Assembly: GCA_037576195.1 (NCBI GenBank)
Contig: CM075104.1
Span: 7,756,775-7,820,774 of the forward strand
Length of the DNA: 64,000 bases
From: Phytoseiulus persimilis
Lineage: Eukaryota > Arthropoda > Arachnida > Mesostigmata > Phytoseiidae
Direction: 5' to 3'
Each line of letters starts with the position of its first letter. The first letter of the stretch is position 1. Under the pieces are notes generated by a model, which was not told where the DNA came from, made no database searches, and saw only the letters and a list, made by a program, of their open reading frames with translations. Shown here in pieces: positions 38,001-50,000 of the stretch. The position numbers and the translations under genes are program-made.

Positions 38001-41000
38001 GAGGAGTAATCTAGTGGGAAGGGGAGAGGGTGGAGAGGAGAGTGGGCGAGGGGTTGGCTTACATAGTATTTTCAGCTCGTCGAGATGCGTGTCGCTGTCG
38101 TGGAGGGGCGAGGATTGGGGGGGGGGGGAGCGGCAAAAACGCGTTTCTGCTTCGAAGGTAAACTTCTTGGGATTGTTTCGCGCGTATTACGGTGGCGCGT
38201 GGTCTGAAGCGTTCGGCTCGTTTGGCTGGCTGTGGAACGTTACCCCACCGCGTGTTTTCTAGATGCACCCTGAGGGGATTCTTCGGGATTGACGAATGTT
38301 TACTGCCGTCCTTCACACACGACGCCCCTCCCGAGTCGGCGAGACCGGCTCCCGTCCCCCGCTCTCCCCGGTTCCGCTTCAGTGGTCCCGTGGCGTTCCC
38401 GGTTCCGAGCCATCGGGCCAGCATCGTGGCAGTGCCGTGCGACGTCACAGCCGCTCGCAAATCCGAAGGAGCATTTTGTTTGTTCGAAATACTCCACCGC
38501 CGCTCGCTTGTCGGGCTTTCTTGGTCGTCTTCCTCAGCACTTGTTTCTCTTTTGTCCGATCCCTCGCTGCTCCGGAGTCGTCCGTCTCCCTTACCTGATC
38601 CTGGATGTCGAGTCGTAGGCGGGAACACTCGCGCTCCCCGGGCTCATTCCCGAGCGGACAAGCAACCGGTTCGCCCGACGGCTTACCGAGCGTGGCGCTC
38701 TTCCAGCCGTTGCCTCCCTCCGTAGATTTCCATCCTCGTTCCGGTAGCAACAAGAGAAGACATTTCGGAAGGGACGCGGATTTCCGGAGGGGCTCCCGCC
38801 GTCCGCGGCTCGTCTGGCCGGTTTTCCCGCGGCGTTCGTTCCGTAATCGGGGAGACTGGCGAGCTCCGGAAGAGATCGCCGGCGCAACATTCGCTGCGAT
38901 AGTTTGTGTCGAACCGGATCGGCTTGATTCTCGGACGGTCAGATAATGCCGCGCGGCACCTCACCTGAAAACGAACGGCTGCTTTGAAGTGCAGAGAGGA
39001 ATTCACGCATCCGGGAAACACGTCGTACGACCATCGAGCCGGCTTGGCGACTTGTTGTGTGGCCGCTCGAAAAATCGCTCGAACCGAATCAAGTGAATGT
39101 TAATCGAAAACTGCTGACAACTCTTCTCCGACCGTCGGTCTGATTCTGAGCTGACTGATAGCGTGTGGCTTCTGGCTCTCGCGGTTAGTCGCTCCTTAAG
39201 ACTTCCACGTAGAGACACAATCGCGAGTCGCGGAGCGAGCCAACTCCGCCGAATTCGCCATCTCGCGCTCTTTATACATCGCCGGCTCCGTCAGATTGAG
39301 CAGAAAATCGCCGAGTACTGCAAACAGCCAGCCGGGGACCTAATGAGATCGTACGCGATAATCGTGACCCGGGTGCAGCCCAATCGAGAGCTCGGGACGG
39401 CTCGAACTTCGCGCCGATCGATCAGGGAAGAAATGTTGAGATCGAAGCCTAGAGTGGAAGACTGATCGTTATTCGAGGGTGTTGTGCGCGCCGTGCACGA
39501 TGTTGAGCCGTAACGGGCGGGGTCGGCTGAGACAAAAAAACTGCTTCCAAGTTATTACCGCTCACATGGCTCCGTGAATTCATCGAATTCCGACTTTGCC
39601 GTATCCAGGGGATTGAGTCGCCCGACCCGTAGCCCACAAGTTGGACAGGGCCGGGTGATGCGCCGCGCCGGCCGGGTGTTCGCTCGCTCGCTCAAGAGTT
39701 TGTGAATGTTTGTAGCAGGCGCAAAAGCCGACAAGGAACTGTTGCCGCCGGCTTTTGAGAGCTTTTGATTTTCCGAAGCGCGTTTGAAAAGTATTTGTTC
39801 TGTCTGATGCTTTGGACCAACTAGCTTTCATCATCTCACAAGGGTGAAGCTCTGTGTTCGCGTCGGCTCGAGTTCTAGTTTGTGAAAGCGTCAGCGCAGA
39901 ACCCGGCCTGTCTGTTCGGCGTCTTTCATTCTTTGTCACCAGCAGCTTCCCCAAGCGATTCCCAAAGTTTATGACAAACTCTTTCGTCGCCAGCCTTCCG
40001 CGGCACTCCGCCGTCCCGCTGATGGTCCAATAAATGTTTAATTGCACCAAGCCTCTCTCAGAGCGAACTGAACAGTTGACGGTTTTTTTTTTCGTCGCGC
40101 GGTGTTGATTTCTTCTGAGATACGAACCCGTTTTGTGTTCGAGTCCCGACCGCGTGACTCGCGTGTCCCCGAGCCCGTCCTCGATCGCGGAAAGGAATTT
40201 CGGGGGGAAACTGGCGGCAAGCTCGCGAAACACTGCTCGGGAGAGGAAGAGAATCGGAAGCGTTTTCAGTGTCCAACCTCCGTCGAAATCGAGTTTCCGC
40301 AAAAGAGTTCTCTCCGACCTAAAAACAAGGAAAACCCTGAGCCATGGCCCCGACATGTTCGGAGGCTTGGCAGCTGAGAGATCGACGGACGAAGTCCCCT
40401 GATAAAGTACGAAGTTCGATGTGGTTTTCTGTCTCGCGAATGCCTCTCCCGAGCTCAATGTCGGCTTGTGTCCGGAGAGAAAATGAGCCAAATAGTGAGA
40501 CTGCAGGGAGGAGGCTGCCAACCATGGAAGAAACGGTTCTTAATTTGTCCACTTGGGAACGGATGCCGCCCGCGCCGCAATCCTCTTAGCCAGCCACTTC
40601 CGTCGTTTCGCTGAAAACCAGTGGCTTTCCCGACCGACGGACGGCTTTCGGTCGGCCGAGGTCCGTTGAGTCGACCGAGAGAAGCTCCTCGACGGCGCGA
40701 GCTTTGCGGCATCGACGAGGTGAGCAGCTTCCCGCTCCTTTGTGAGGTGGACGCACTCCTGTGCCGCGGACTCTGTTGACATTTCGGACGGACGGCGGGC
40801 GGGATCCGCCTCTTCCCCTTCGCTTGGGGAGCGCGAGCGGGAAGCACTCGTCGGCTTCATGAAGTGCTCCGCTCGGCCAGAGGATGGAGACAAGTTCACC
40901 AAACCTCCGAAAAGTGATATCTGAACGAATCGAGCGGACGAACATCGTCGTCGCCTCATGTTCGATGGAAAACTTGAGGCCGCGCTGACGGCTGAAACGA

Positions 41001-44000
41001 GCCGGAAAATGTCCTCCGTCGCGGTCCGCAACCCGTGCGACCGGGAGAACGCCGGCGACCCGCGCGATTCCTGCCGTAGGAACTCCTCGACCTAATCCGT
41101 GTGTCTATAGCTCTCCCGAACGTAGTTTGAAGGTCACGTCCAGGCAGCACCGCTTTATCTATCGGAGAATCATTTGTTCCGACTGACATCGAAAGCTGTT
41201 TGCCCGGCTGCTCGTTACCGTCAGACAGAGATTCCCTGAAAGCTCTGGAAACGTTCTTGTACATGTGTCTACGTCAAACGCACGCGCAGCTTACTGGGGA
41301 GCGGAAGAGCGAGCGGGGATGCAGCAGTCGGCGAGGCCGCATGTCAGACGGGCGGACAGATTTGCGGAGGCAGTCACGCGGCTCCGCTCCGCCGTCATTG
41401 ACAATCGCCTACTTTGATGACAATTGCTCGACCGCTCGTCGCAGAGCTGCGAGACCGACCGCATGACTCCGGGCGAATATTCGTTCTGCGAACCAGCTCC
41501 TCTCGCCAATGGCGTGACTGTCTGATTTTAGATGGAACCCGCTGTCATATTGAAGTTTTTTCCTCGGTCTCCGCCGACGTTTCCGGAAATTGGATTAGTC
41601 TCCTTCAACTCCCAATGGCTGCCGTGTCCCGGTCAATAAACCACTTTCTAGGGGACAGCTGGCTGCGGGAGCGGAGGGGGCGCTGGCGAGGGAGCGGAAC
41701 AACTCCAGGGGACAGCTAAGCGGAGGATCTGGCGGGAGGAGTCGAGCGCGGGTCGAAGACGACTCTGCCAATTTCGTCGGGGCAGCCTTCGCACGCGCTG
41801 TTTTGCTCTGTGTGTGTGATGTGCTGAGTCTTGGTTTGTGTGTGAGTGTGAAAACTCGTGTCCATGCACTCGGGCTCAGTACGGGGAAGGCCCCGTGTGC
41901 TCGGTGTGTTACTGACTGACTGCCCGCGATGCCTAATGGGTTCGGTAGCCGACGGTAGGCGCCGAGCCGCTGTTTTCTCCGGTGGTGCGACAGTTCTCGG
42001 AAGGCAAAAAGCAGAGCGCGGCGTCAATTTATCGCCTCAATTAGACGCTCAGAGGAACTGATTCGAGCTCCGTTCCTCGGATATCCTGATCGGGTGTTAC
42101 GGAGTTCGCTCCGAAAACCCAGCAGGACGACTTTCGAACTGTCATCGGAGTCCTGAACGGATTTGTCCGGATCAACTTACGCTCCCTAGACGGAGGGTGC
42201 TCGTCATCCGAGCCGGATCAGACAGTTTTCCAACTTTCATCGGAGCTCGTTCCGAGCTGCTTGCTCGGTCGGTCAGAAGTCTGCCGCGGAACTCCCGCGA
42301 CGAAGCCAGCCTGGTGCGCAGCTCCGTTTCGCCGCTTATTCAGCCGCTTGGTTCCGAGAGAGTGCTCCGCTCGCAGCGACGCAGTTCCGCGCGGGAGATT
42401 TTGTTCGCAAGAAGCATAACTGTTTGGATTGTTGGGAGTGCACTTGTTGTATCCTCGAACCAGCTCGAGCCAATTTGTTTGCTTTCTACTTGAATACAGT
42501 CGCGTGTCGAGTATTTCGCGACTGCTTTGAGCTTTGTTCGCGGAGAGGAGCCCAACCCGTACGATTGCGAGCTCACACCCGCCCCGAGTTACTCTTGTTA
42601 CAAAAGGAGATCTGCTAAACCCCGCGCCGGCATGCCATGCGGAACGCAAGGGGAAATGGCCTGTTACCCGTCCGCACGAAATCCAGCAGAGCTTTTGGAG
42701 CGAGCGCAATTATTCCGCGGACTCGTTCCTCGGACTGGTTCATGTCTCCTCATGGAGAGTGGGGGTGGGGGAAAGGGGGGGGGGGACGAGCTCGGCGTGG
42801 AACGGTCGTGTGTTGCTTGCCCCGCCTCTCAATTGCTAACCGTTTTGGGTTTCCAACATTCGTCCCCCCAAGTCATCTCATCCGGCCGCAGGTCCGCGCC
42901 TAAGAGCGGATAATGCCGGACAAAGGACAAACACGTTCTCATTCGCCCAATGAATCATGTTCGAACGCATTCGGAGTACGAAGGTTTCGCTTCAGAGGCT
43001 CGCCAAAACGACCGCGAAGCGTATGAACAAAACTCACACCTCACCGCCGACCCCCCTCCTTCCTAAACTGAATCAGTTTAATATCGAATAGACATCGGTA
43101 TGCTGACGGACATGGGCGCGACCGCTTAGACTGAACATCTGGCCATTCTGATTATGCTCAAGAGAAAGTATACTCGACACAGCCACAAGATATCACTATG
43201 TAACCGAGGAATGAAGCATGAACGTTGCAAATTAATAACCCCCGCCCTCCGTTAATCGAGGAGCGCCCCCCTCATGGAACCCACGTTCAAAGAAGAATTC
43301 CACTTTTCATCTGAGGATACACTTCGCTTTATTTGCATAACTTAATGGGAAGCTTCGAGCGCTCATACCTCTCTCCCTGTGAGTTTTAGGAGTAGGCATC
43401 GCAGTCGAGTCCAGTTAACACCTCGAGCTCTAATTTTCCGGCCACAGGGTTGAGGTTCTGTTGCTCACAGAATCTTGGGATACTGACGGTGATCGAGGCC
43501 GCGTTTCTTTCTGCAGCTTCGATGCAAACCTCAGCCGTTCCCCCAATCCCGAATCACGGGGGAAAAAAACTGTCCCGCAACTCACAGCAAAATCGGAGTG
43601 AGGCCGAGAGCGATGTGTCCTCGCGACGAGATTGAATCAGACGACCCATAACGACTAGTTTTTAAAAATGCCTAAAAACAATGTGTGCTCTGACCACTTG
43701 GGTCACCTCCGGCCCAGCGGAGATCAGGCACACTATTCAGGACCCTGTCCTAATTGCACTTCCCCTAACTACGATTTCGAAACGACTACTTTTCGAGATT
43801 GGGGTGACCGAAGCGCGGGTCCCTGTACGAAAGATAAGGACTCGCTGTACCAGACGTGAGCCAGGGGTTGAGGGCGTACGCCGAGTGCATGTAGAACAGG
43901 TCTCGCCAACTCGAGGGCAAGGAGTTGTTGGATGTCGCGAGAAATCTGGGGTCGAAGGGAGTTCTGAACTGGATCGAGGGGTCGAAGGCCGGGGGTGAAA

Positions 44001-47000
44001 ACGGCATCGCAGGAAGGGGGGGCGCGGCGCTCGGGACCGGCGAAGCTTCTCGAAGTTCGCTACTCGAAGACCCAGGCGTCGGACTTCCGGGCAGCGAGGG
44101 GCAGAACAGGTCCTGGGTCGTGGAGCCCAGATCGTCTTTAGTGGTCTTTGGTCCCGGCGAGTCGAGATCGTCGACCACTCCGGCGTCGTCGGCGGTGCGT
44201 TTCGTCGGCTGTCGGCGATCGTCGTCCCGGAAGCCCTTGGCGAACGGGTTGAACTTGATTTTCAGGAGGGTGACCGCTTCGTTTTGGTAAGCGGTGACCG
44301 CCATGAAGGTCGTCGCCGGGAAGCGAAACGTCGTGAAGTCCCGCATGTCCAGTCGGGCGATATCGCTGCCCCTGTATATGTGCAGGCGGGGGACGTAGCG
44401 GTGCATCGAGTTCAGGACCATGAGGCTGTCCGTCGTCGAGTAGGAGTTTGGAGAGATGTTGTTGGTGAGCTTGAGCTTGTTGAACGTCACCTTCATCGAG
44501 CCCCACTTCGCGCCCAGCGCGGGGGAGTCCGGGTGACAGTACATGTTTCGCTTGTGCGGGGGGGCGTCGCTCTTGTAAGCTGGCACCCAGCATTTGCCCA
44601 TGAACTTATAGCGGAAATCATCGACGGGCACGATGTCCAACAGTACGAAGTAGTACTGGTTGGCCTCCAGGCCGGTGATGGTAAACTTGAGGTCGGGGAA
44701 CATCCGGCGGCCGAGTTTGGTGAGGATCATCTCGGTCCCGCACTGGAAGAACTCGCGCCAGAGGCTGTGGTTCTCCAGCTCCACGTTGACGTTCTCCATC
44801 CTCGGATCTCTGTTGGTGATCTCTACTTCCAGCATTGTTTCGGAAAGGCAGCGTGGGGGGTACTCGTCCTTGACACCAATCATCGTGGGCCTAAACACCA
44901 TCGGTAATCCTGGTGAAATCTGGTGCGGGAATCCAAAAGTTGCGAGAGAGAACAGAAAACACGATTAGAGCACTAAACACTCAGTATCCACGTTGTCGGT
45001 CGCTCGTTGCGGAGAAGCCTCGTCGAGCTCTGAGAGAGACTGGAGTTCGATTCCTATGTGTTGTCTTAAATGCTTCTCTACCTGCCTGCCCTTTCCGAAG
45101 GCTGTTGCGGTTTACGACTATGAAACGCGGCAATGTTTGAAGTTCAAAAAGCTCATCGAGCACTCGTCTCAGTCAGATCGTCGCCGCTCTCGGGATTCTC
45201 TCGGCCCGCGGCCCCCGCGTACAAAACAAGAGAAGAATCACCCAGAGCACTTTGTTCACCCCATTCAATTACGCGCAGCATCCTCATATTCCCCACCCGA
45301 GCCCATGGAGAAAGTTCAGTGAGTGGCTCTGGATCCGCCGAAAGATCTGATGCGTCAAATTTCGTTGGATTTGTACAAGTTTCCCCGAATACTCGACCAC
45401 GACAAACGTATTGTAGATATGAGCGAGCAGAAGCGAGAGATCTCAGGAACGAGGCCAACATCGGGTCTTTGCCATCGGAAAGTTCCCCTCGGAAAGGTTT
45501 GAGCCCGAGCGGTGATTCCTTCTGAAGCCAATCATCACTGATCCTCGAAAGGAAACAATCGCCTGGCCTTATCGTTTACATGAACTCGGCGGTTTGTTCA
45601 GCGAAGATGTCCGTAACATTGAAGCGCAGGCATGCTGCTCTGTTCGCGGTCAAAGAACGGATGATGTTTTCCGGAGCCGTACCGATCCAGTACGCCGCTC
45701 ATCTCGATCTGCGGGGGGACGCTGTTTCGTATTCCAAATAGCGAGGGAGGCCTCCCCGATCGTCGGCTCGTGAGAAAGGCGTTTCTGACCCTCGCACCGT
45801 TTGTGGCGTTTCCGGCGTCACGGCCCCGAGAACTTCGCCGGCGAGGGGAGACTCGACGGCAACGTGAAGGAAGGATGGGATTCCGGATGATTCCGCCGGA
45901 ATCATACGTGTCTTCCGCGGATTCCAAGCGAAAAGGTTGACCGCGGCTCGCGAAGCTCGAGGAGTTGCGAGCTACGATTTTTTGTGTCTTGGTTTCCAGC
46001 GAATTCAAGTCACTTAGTGACCTCAGAGCATTATGGAGTGCGTTTTTTGGATCTCTCGGAGAGGTTCGAGCGCTCTCGGCCGCGACTACAGAGGGAAAAG
46101 ACGGCGGCATAGCCATAAACTAATCGAACACATCACCGACTGTAGCTGTTGAGCGGGTTTGGATTCCGCATGCAAAGCGGTGTCTCCAAAGGTGGGGCAA
46201 TAAAATCTGTTTTTGAGGATCTGCTGTTCATTATAGAACTGTTGTCGGCAAGTTAAGATCAAGGGAGCCTGCTCGTCACCCATCCAACGACCTAACCAGC
46301 CGCTCATCCGAGCGACCGCCATCCGCCGCCGACGATCCGGCGACGAGCAACGAAAGCCACGGCCATGCGCGTCCGCTCGCCTCGTCGAGAGCGCTGAACA
46401 AGCGCTTCGACTCAACTCGCAAACTAACAAACATGATAAAAACGTTTGATCAAGACCGAAACACGTTTTTCGGATTCTGGGAGTTTTCGGGTGCGTATGG
46501 CTCTCTCGCCACCACTCAGCACCAGTTCGGTGGCTTCTATGCCGACTGGGGGGAGTTGTTGCTAGCTAGCGCACTGGCACCACTGCGTCAAGAGTATGTC
46601 GATGCCGCCATCGCTCTGGCGGGGGATGCTGCTAGGGTTCTAACTTACACATTATGGATGAGACCGCGCAATCATTCGACGCGAAGAACTTGACGGAATC
46701 TTCTGCGTGATTAGTTGGAATAATCTGTGGGCTCGGCGTTGCGTACATAACCTCGGAGAGTCAGTCGCGAGCTGCGATCGAAAGCCTGGGTCGGCACATG
46801 TGAAGATTCCAACTCGGCAGAGGTCAAGAGCCGAGGCTATCGCCGTTTGCGCTCATACTACGGTGCTAACAGAACCGAGTCCGGTAATCTGGGCCAGCGT
46901 GAGCCCAACTCCCTCTCATCCTCCGCTCATTCACCCGAAACAAGAAAAGCCGAGTCGTTCTCGCGAGATCATGGGCTGATGCGACGACGCCCCCCCCCCC

Positions 47001-50000
47001 CCCCTCATTTTTTGACGCGATCATAAGGTCTCGGATCTTGCGTGAACAACATACGTGAGGAACGATCGAGGGCGAAAAACTCCCCATTCGTTGAGGTGAA
47101 CGGAGGAGCACGCATGAAATCCATAGATCATTCGTCGCGGGAAGTATTGTTTTGATTTTCTAGTTTTTCTTCTGTTCGTATCGTTGCCCGATGAGAGAGG
47201 TGGTTCTGAGAGTCCATGCGACTACAAAGGCTAGGAAGCGTTCTGTCGCTGCTTCGGGATTTTCGGAGGCGTTCCCATGTCGGGGTGAGGTTGCGGCCCC
47301 TGCGCGTGCAGTCTGAAGTTACAAGTCTGTCTTACCCTGTTTTTCTCTCTGATCTGAGCGACGAGCTCACTCAGCGAACGATTCCGAGAAGGAACAGAAT
47401 GATTGTTAGATCCTGTGATTTGAGAGTGGAAAGAGTGAATTAACCGAATGACGTTTTTTGCCGCACGCTGCGCAGGGGCAAGCTGACCCGTTCCGAGCTG
47501 AGACGGCGCCTGCATATCTATCGGCGTTCATCCCAACCGAACCGCCCCCGCCGTTAGCGGAGGACGTGTACTATGGGGTGCCACCCCTAAAAAATACATA
47601 CGCATGGGTTAGTGTGTCTTCTAACTCATCGCTTGTTTCTTTTCGAGTAGTTCGTTCAGAGCGTTTTGTTTTCACATCTTCCACACTTCCGATGTTTTCG
47701 TGCAACAAACGATTGCATGTCGAGGAGGAAACCTATGACACAGCGAATAACATCCAGCTGCTCACGCGCGAGATCAGCCAAGCCGAGTCAGTGTGTCAAG
47801 ACTACGGGGAGAACGGAGGAAAGTATAGCCCTGCTCGGGCTCCCATTCGCCGGATGGTGGTGCAGTGGAATCGTCACAAAAGCCTAAACGACCGTGCGCA
47901 GGAGTAGTTTCCACAAATCCTCGAGGCCTGGCAGCAAAATCTTGAAAGCGCTCCTGCGAGACAGCAGCTCGTAACAAAGGACTTCTCCTCTGACCTTAGG
48001 GTTAAAATATTATGCTCCTATTCCAAGGCATTTACCGAGAGAAGGCTTAAACTCGCCAAGATTTGATCATACATCAGACTTTCCCCCGACCCGCTCCTTC
48101 TTTTTTTAGAAGCCATCTGAGCCACTCTTGGAAGATGGCCATGTTTTTCCCTCGGCAGGAGGCCTCGCTCGGCCCACGAGGTTAGGCGGCGGGAAGGCGC
48201 GCCTTCCGCTGTGACCTCGTCCTCTTCAGCACGCTCTCCTCTTTTCGTTCCTGAGTAGCGAGCCATTCTTCTCCCGGAGCACGGTATTTTCGGTGGAATG
48301 ACCGAGTAACTGACTGACGTCAATTTATCAAACTCTTCGGAAGGCTCCCGAGAACTATTCCTGCCGAACGTGGACAGCCATGAATACATGGTGCGTGAAG
48401 CGGCGGTTTTTGACCTCGGTCGCTCGGTCGGACTGAACGGAACCGTGTCGGGTGGCTCGATTGGAATCGTCGGCGTCGTCATTGTCAGGGAAAGTCGTTC
48501 CATCAGCGAAGCACACGACGAACACCCAAGGCAAACTGGAGAACAGACGGACGGACTCGCAGATGCGCGCCGCCTCGGAGCGCTCGTACCTCGATACCTT
48601 GTTTCATCAACAGTTCGAGAATCCACTGGAGCAGATCGAGGAGAAAAGCAGCCAGCGAGATTGAAAGACTCTTCGGGCGAACGAACAAACGGAAGAAGAA
48701 CCGGTTTCACGTGGGGGGGGGGGGGCAGCAAGGACTGACGGGTGGAGAAAAGAGATCCGAGAAAGGAAATCTCTGTTCTGATTAGGTGATGAATGGAGGA
48801 GAGACACGATGGAATCTCAAACAAAACGCGTCCACATCTTTTCCTCGTCCGACCGCTTCGTCGTCCTTCTCTCGAAGACCCATTTCTACTCTTGGCCCTC
48901 CGTCAAAAGAAGATTCGACCTTTGACGACCGCGACGGCGGCGTTCGACGCCTCAATTTATCTCCACAACTTCTTAAATGTCTTCTTCCTCCTCGTCGAGC
49001 TCGCTCGCTCCCTTCCAGTCGAGCTGCAGGCGGACGAGGCTGCCAAACCGAGCCTTTTTCCCAGATAGAAAGGAGGGGAACTTTTGCCAGCGGTACGAAC
49101 TGAACGTAACTGGCCGGACAGTGAATTTCTATCCGGAACTTCCTGCTCAGCAACGCCACGAATGGAGCCCGAATTGACCGAAACGAAGCTGACGGGAGCC
49201 TAGCAGCTCCGAGAGCGCGCGGGGTGAACGTCACGCGGAAACACCTCGCATGGAAACTGCGGGATGCGGGTCCAAAAGAGGGTGGGGCGGAATACGCAAC
49301 ACACGGACGAAGAGCTCGAGCTAAATTGCGATGCTTAGGCGAGCTCAAATATTTAACTTGCTGCAAAACTGCTCCGGCAGCTCTCCTCCGTGGGAGAGAG
49401 CTTTCGGGTAACGTATTCCGAAGACGAGCAGCTGCATCCAGTAATCCACGAACAGCGGAACTGGGACAGTGCTGTGGAGCCTCGGACGGGAAACTTCTAA
49501 ACTTGGCCGCGAGTTAGTTAGACGAGATGGAAGTTTGCGAATTCAGCCATCATTAAAGCGGCCCCGTTGAGGGCGGGGAGAACGGCAGTTCAGACTTCAA
49601 CCCGATACGCCGTCTCCGTTATCCTGATTCGACAACGGGTCTGACAAGAGTCTTGTGTAATGTGCACGAATTAGTCAGGACCGACAACGAGCGCGGTTTC
49701 AGACAACTTTCCAAAATGCCCATACCGGCTCCGTATCTTGCTTCGACGACGAACTCTCGCAGCTTCCGACGAACTCTCGCAGCCTCCAACGAACTTCCGC
49801 AGCCTCCGACACAGAGCTGTGAGCGAGTGGGTTTTCACTCTGTTTTAGAATTTCGGGGTGGCGGAGACCCGTATTCCAACGTTTTCGAGAATTCAGTCAG
49901 TCAGCGAATGTTGACCATGATTTTTGCTGGATCAACCTCAATCGAGGCTTTGATGTATCGGTCTGCGAGCTCTCAGTCGAATACGTCTCTCGTACTCGTC

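Larger units (their letters stand above)
31911..43327. other. Left part of the large intron, downstream of the T-box gene, no supportable gene
   Basis: GC-rich sequence with scattered frames. The longest, 39580-40521 on the minus strand (313 codons), has no recognisable domain. Simple repeats occur at 36457-36479, 38117-38128 and 42775-42785. T-box-like half-sites occur at 35803-35810 and 43034-43041. Enhancers for the T-box gene could lie here, but the sequence alone does not show them. Confidence 0.5.

Noticed and set aside
44138..44593. Minus-strand 151-codon frame in a second frame of the T-box gene
   Set aside because: Out-of-frame shadow of the same exon. The T-box motifs lie only in the 43786-44901 frame.
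44284..44907. Plus-strand frame of 207 codons over the T-box gene
   Set aside because: It is the antisense shadow of the T-box exon. Its length follows from GC-rich third positions on the real strand, and it has no domain.
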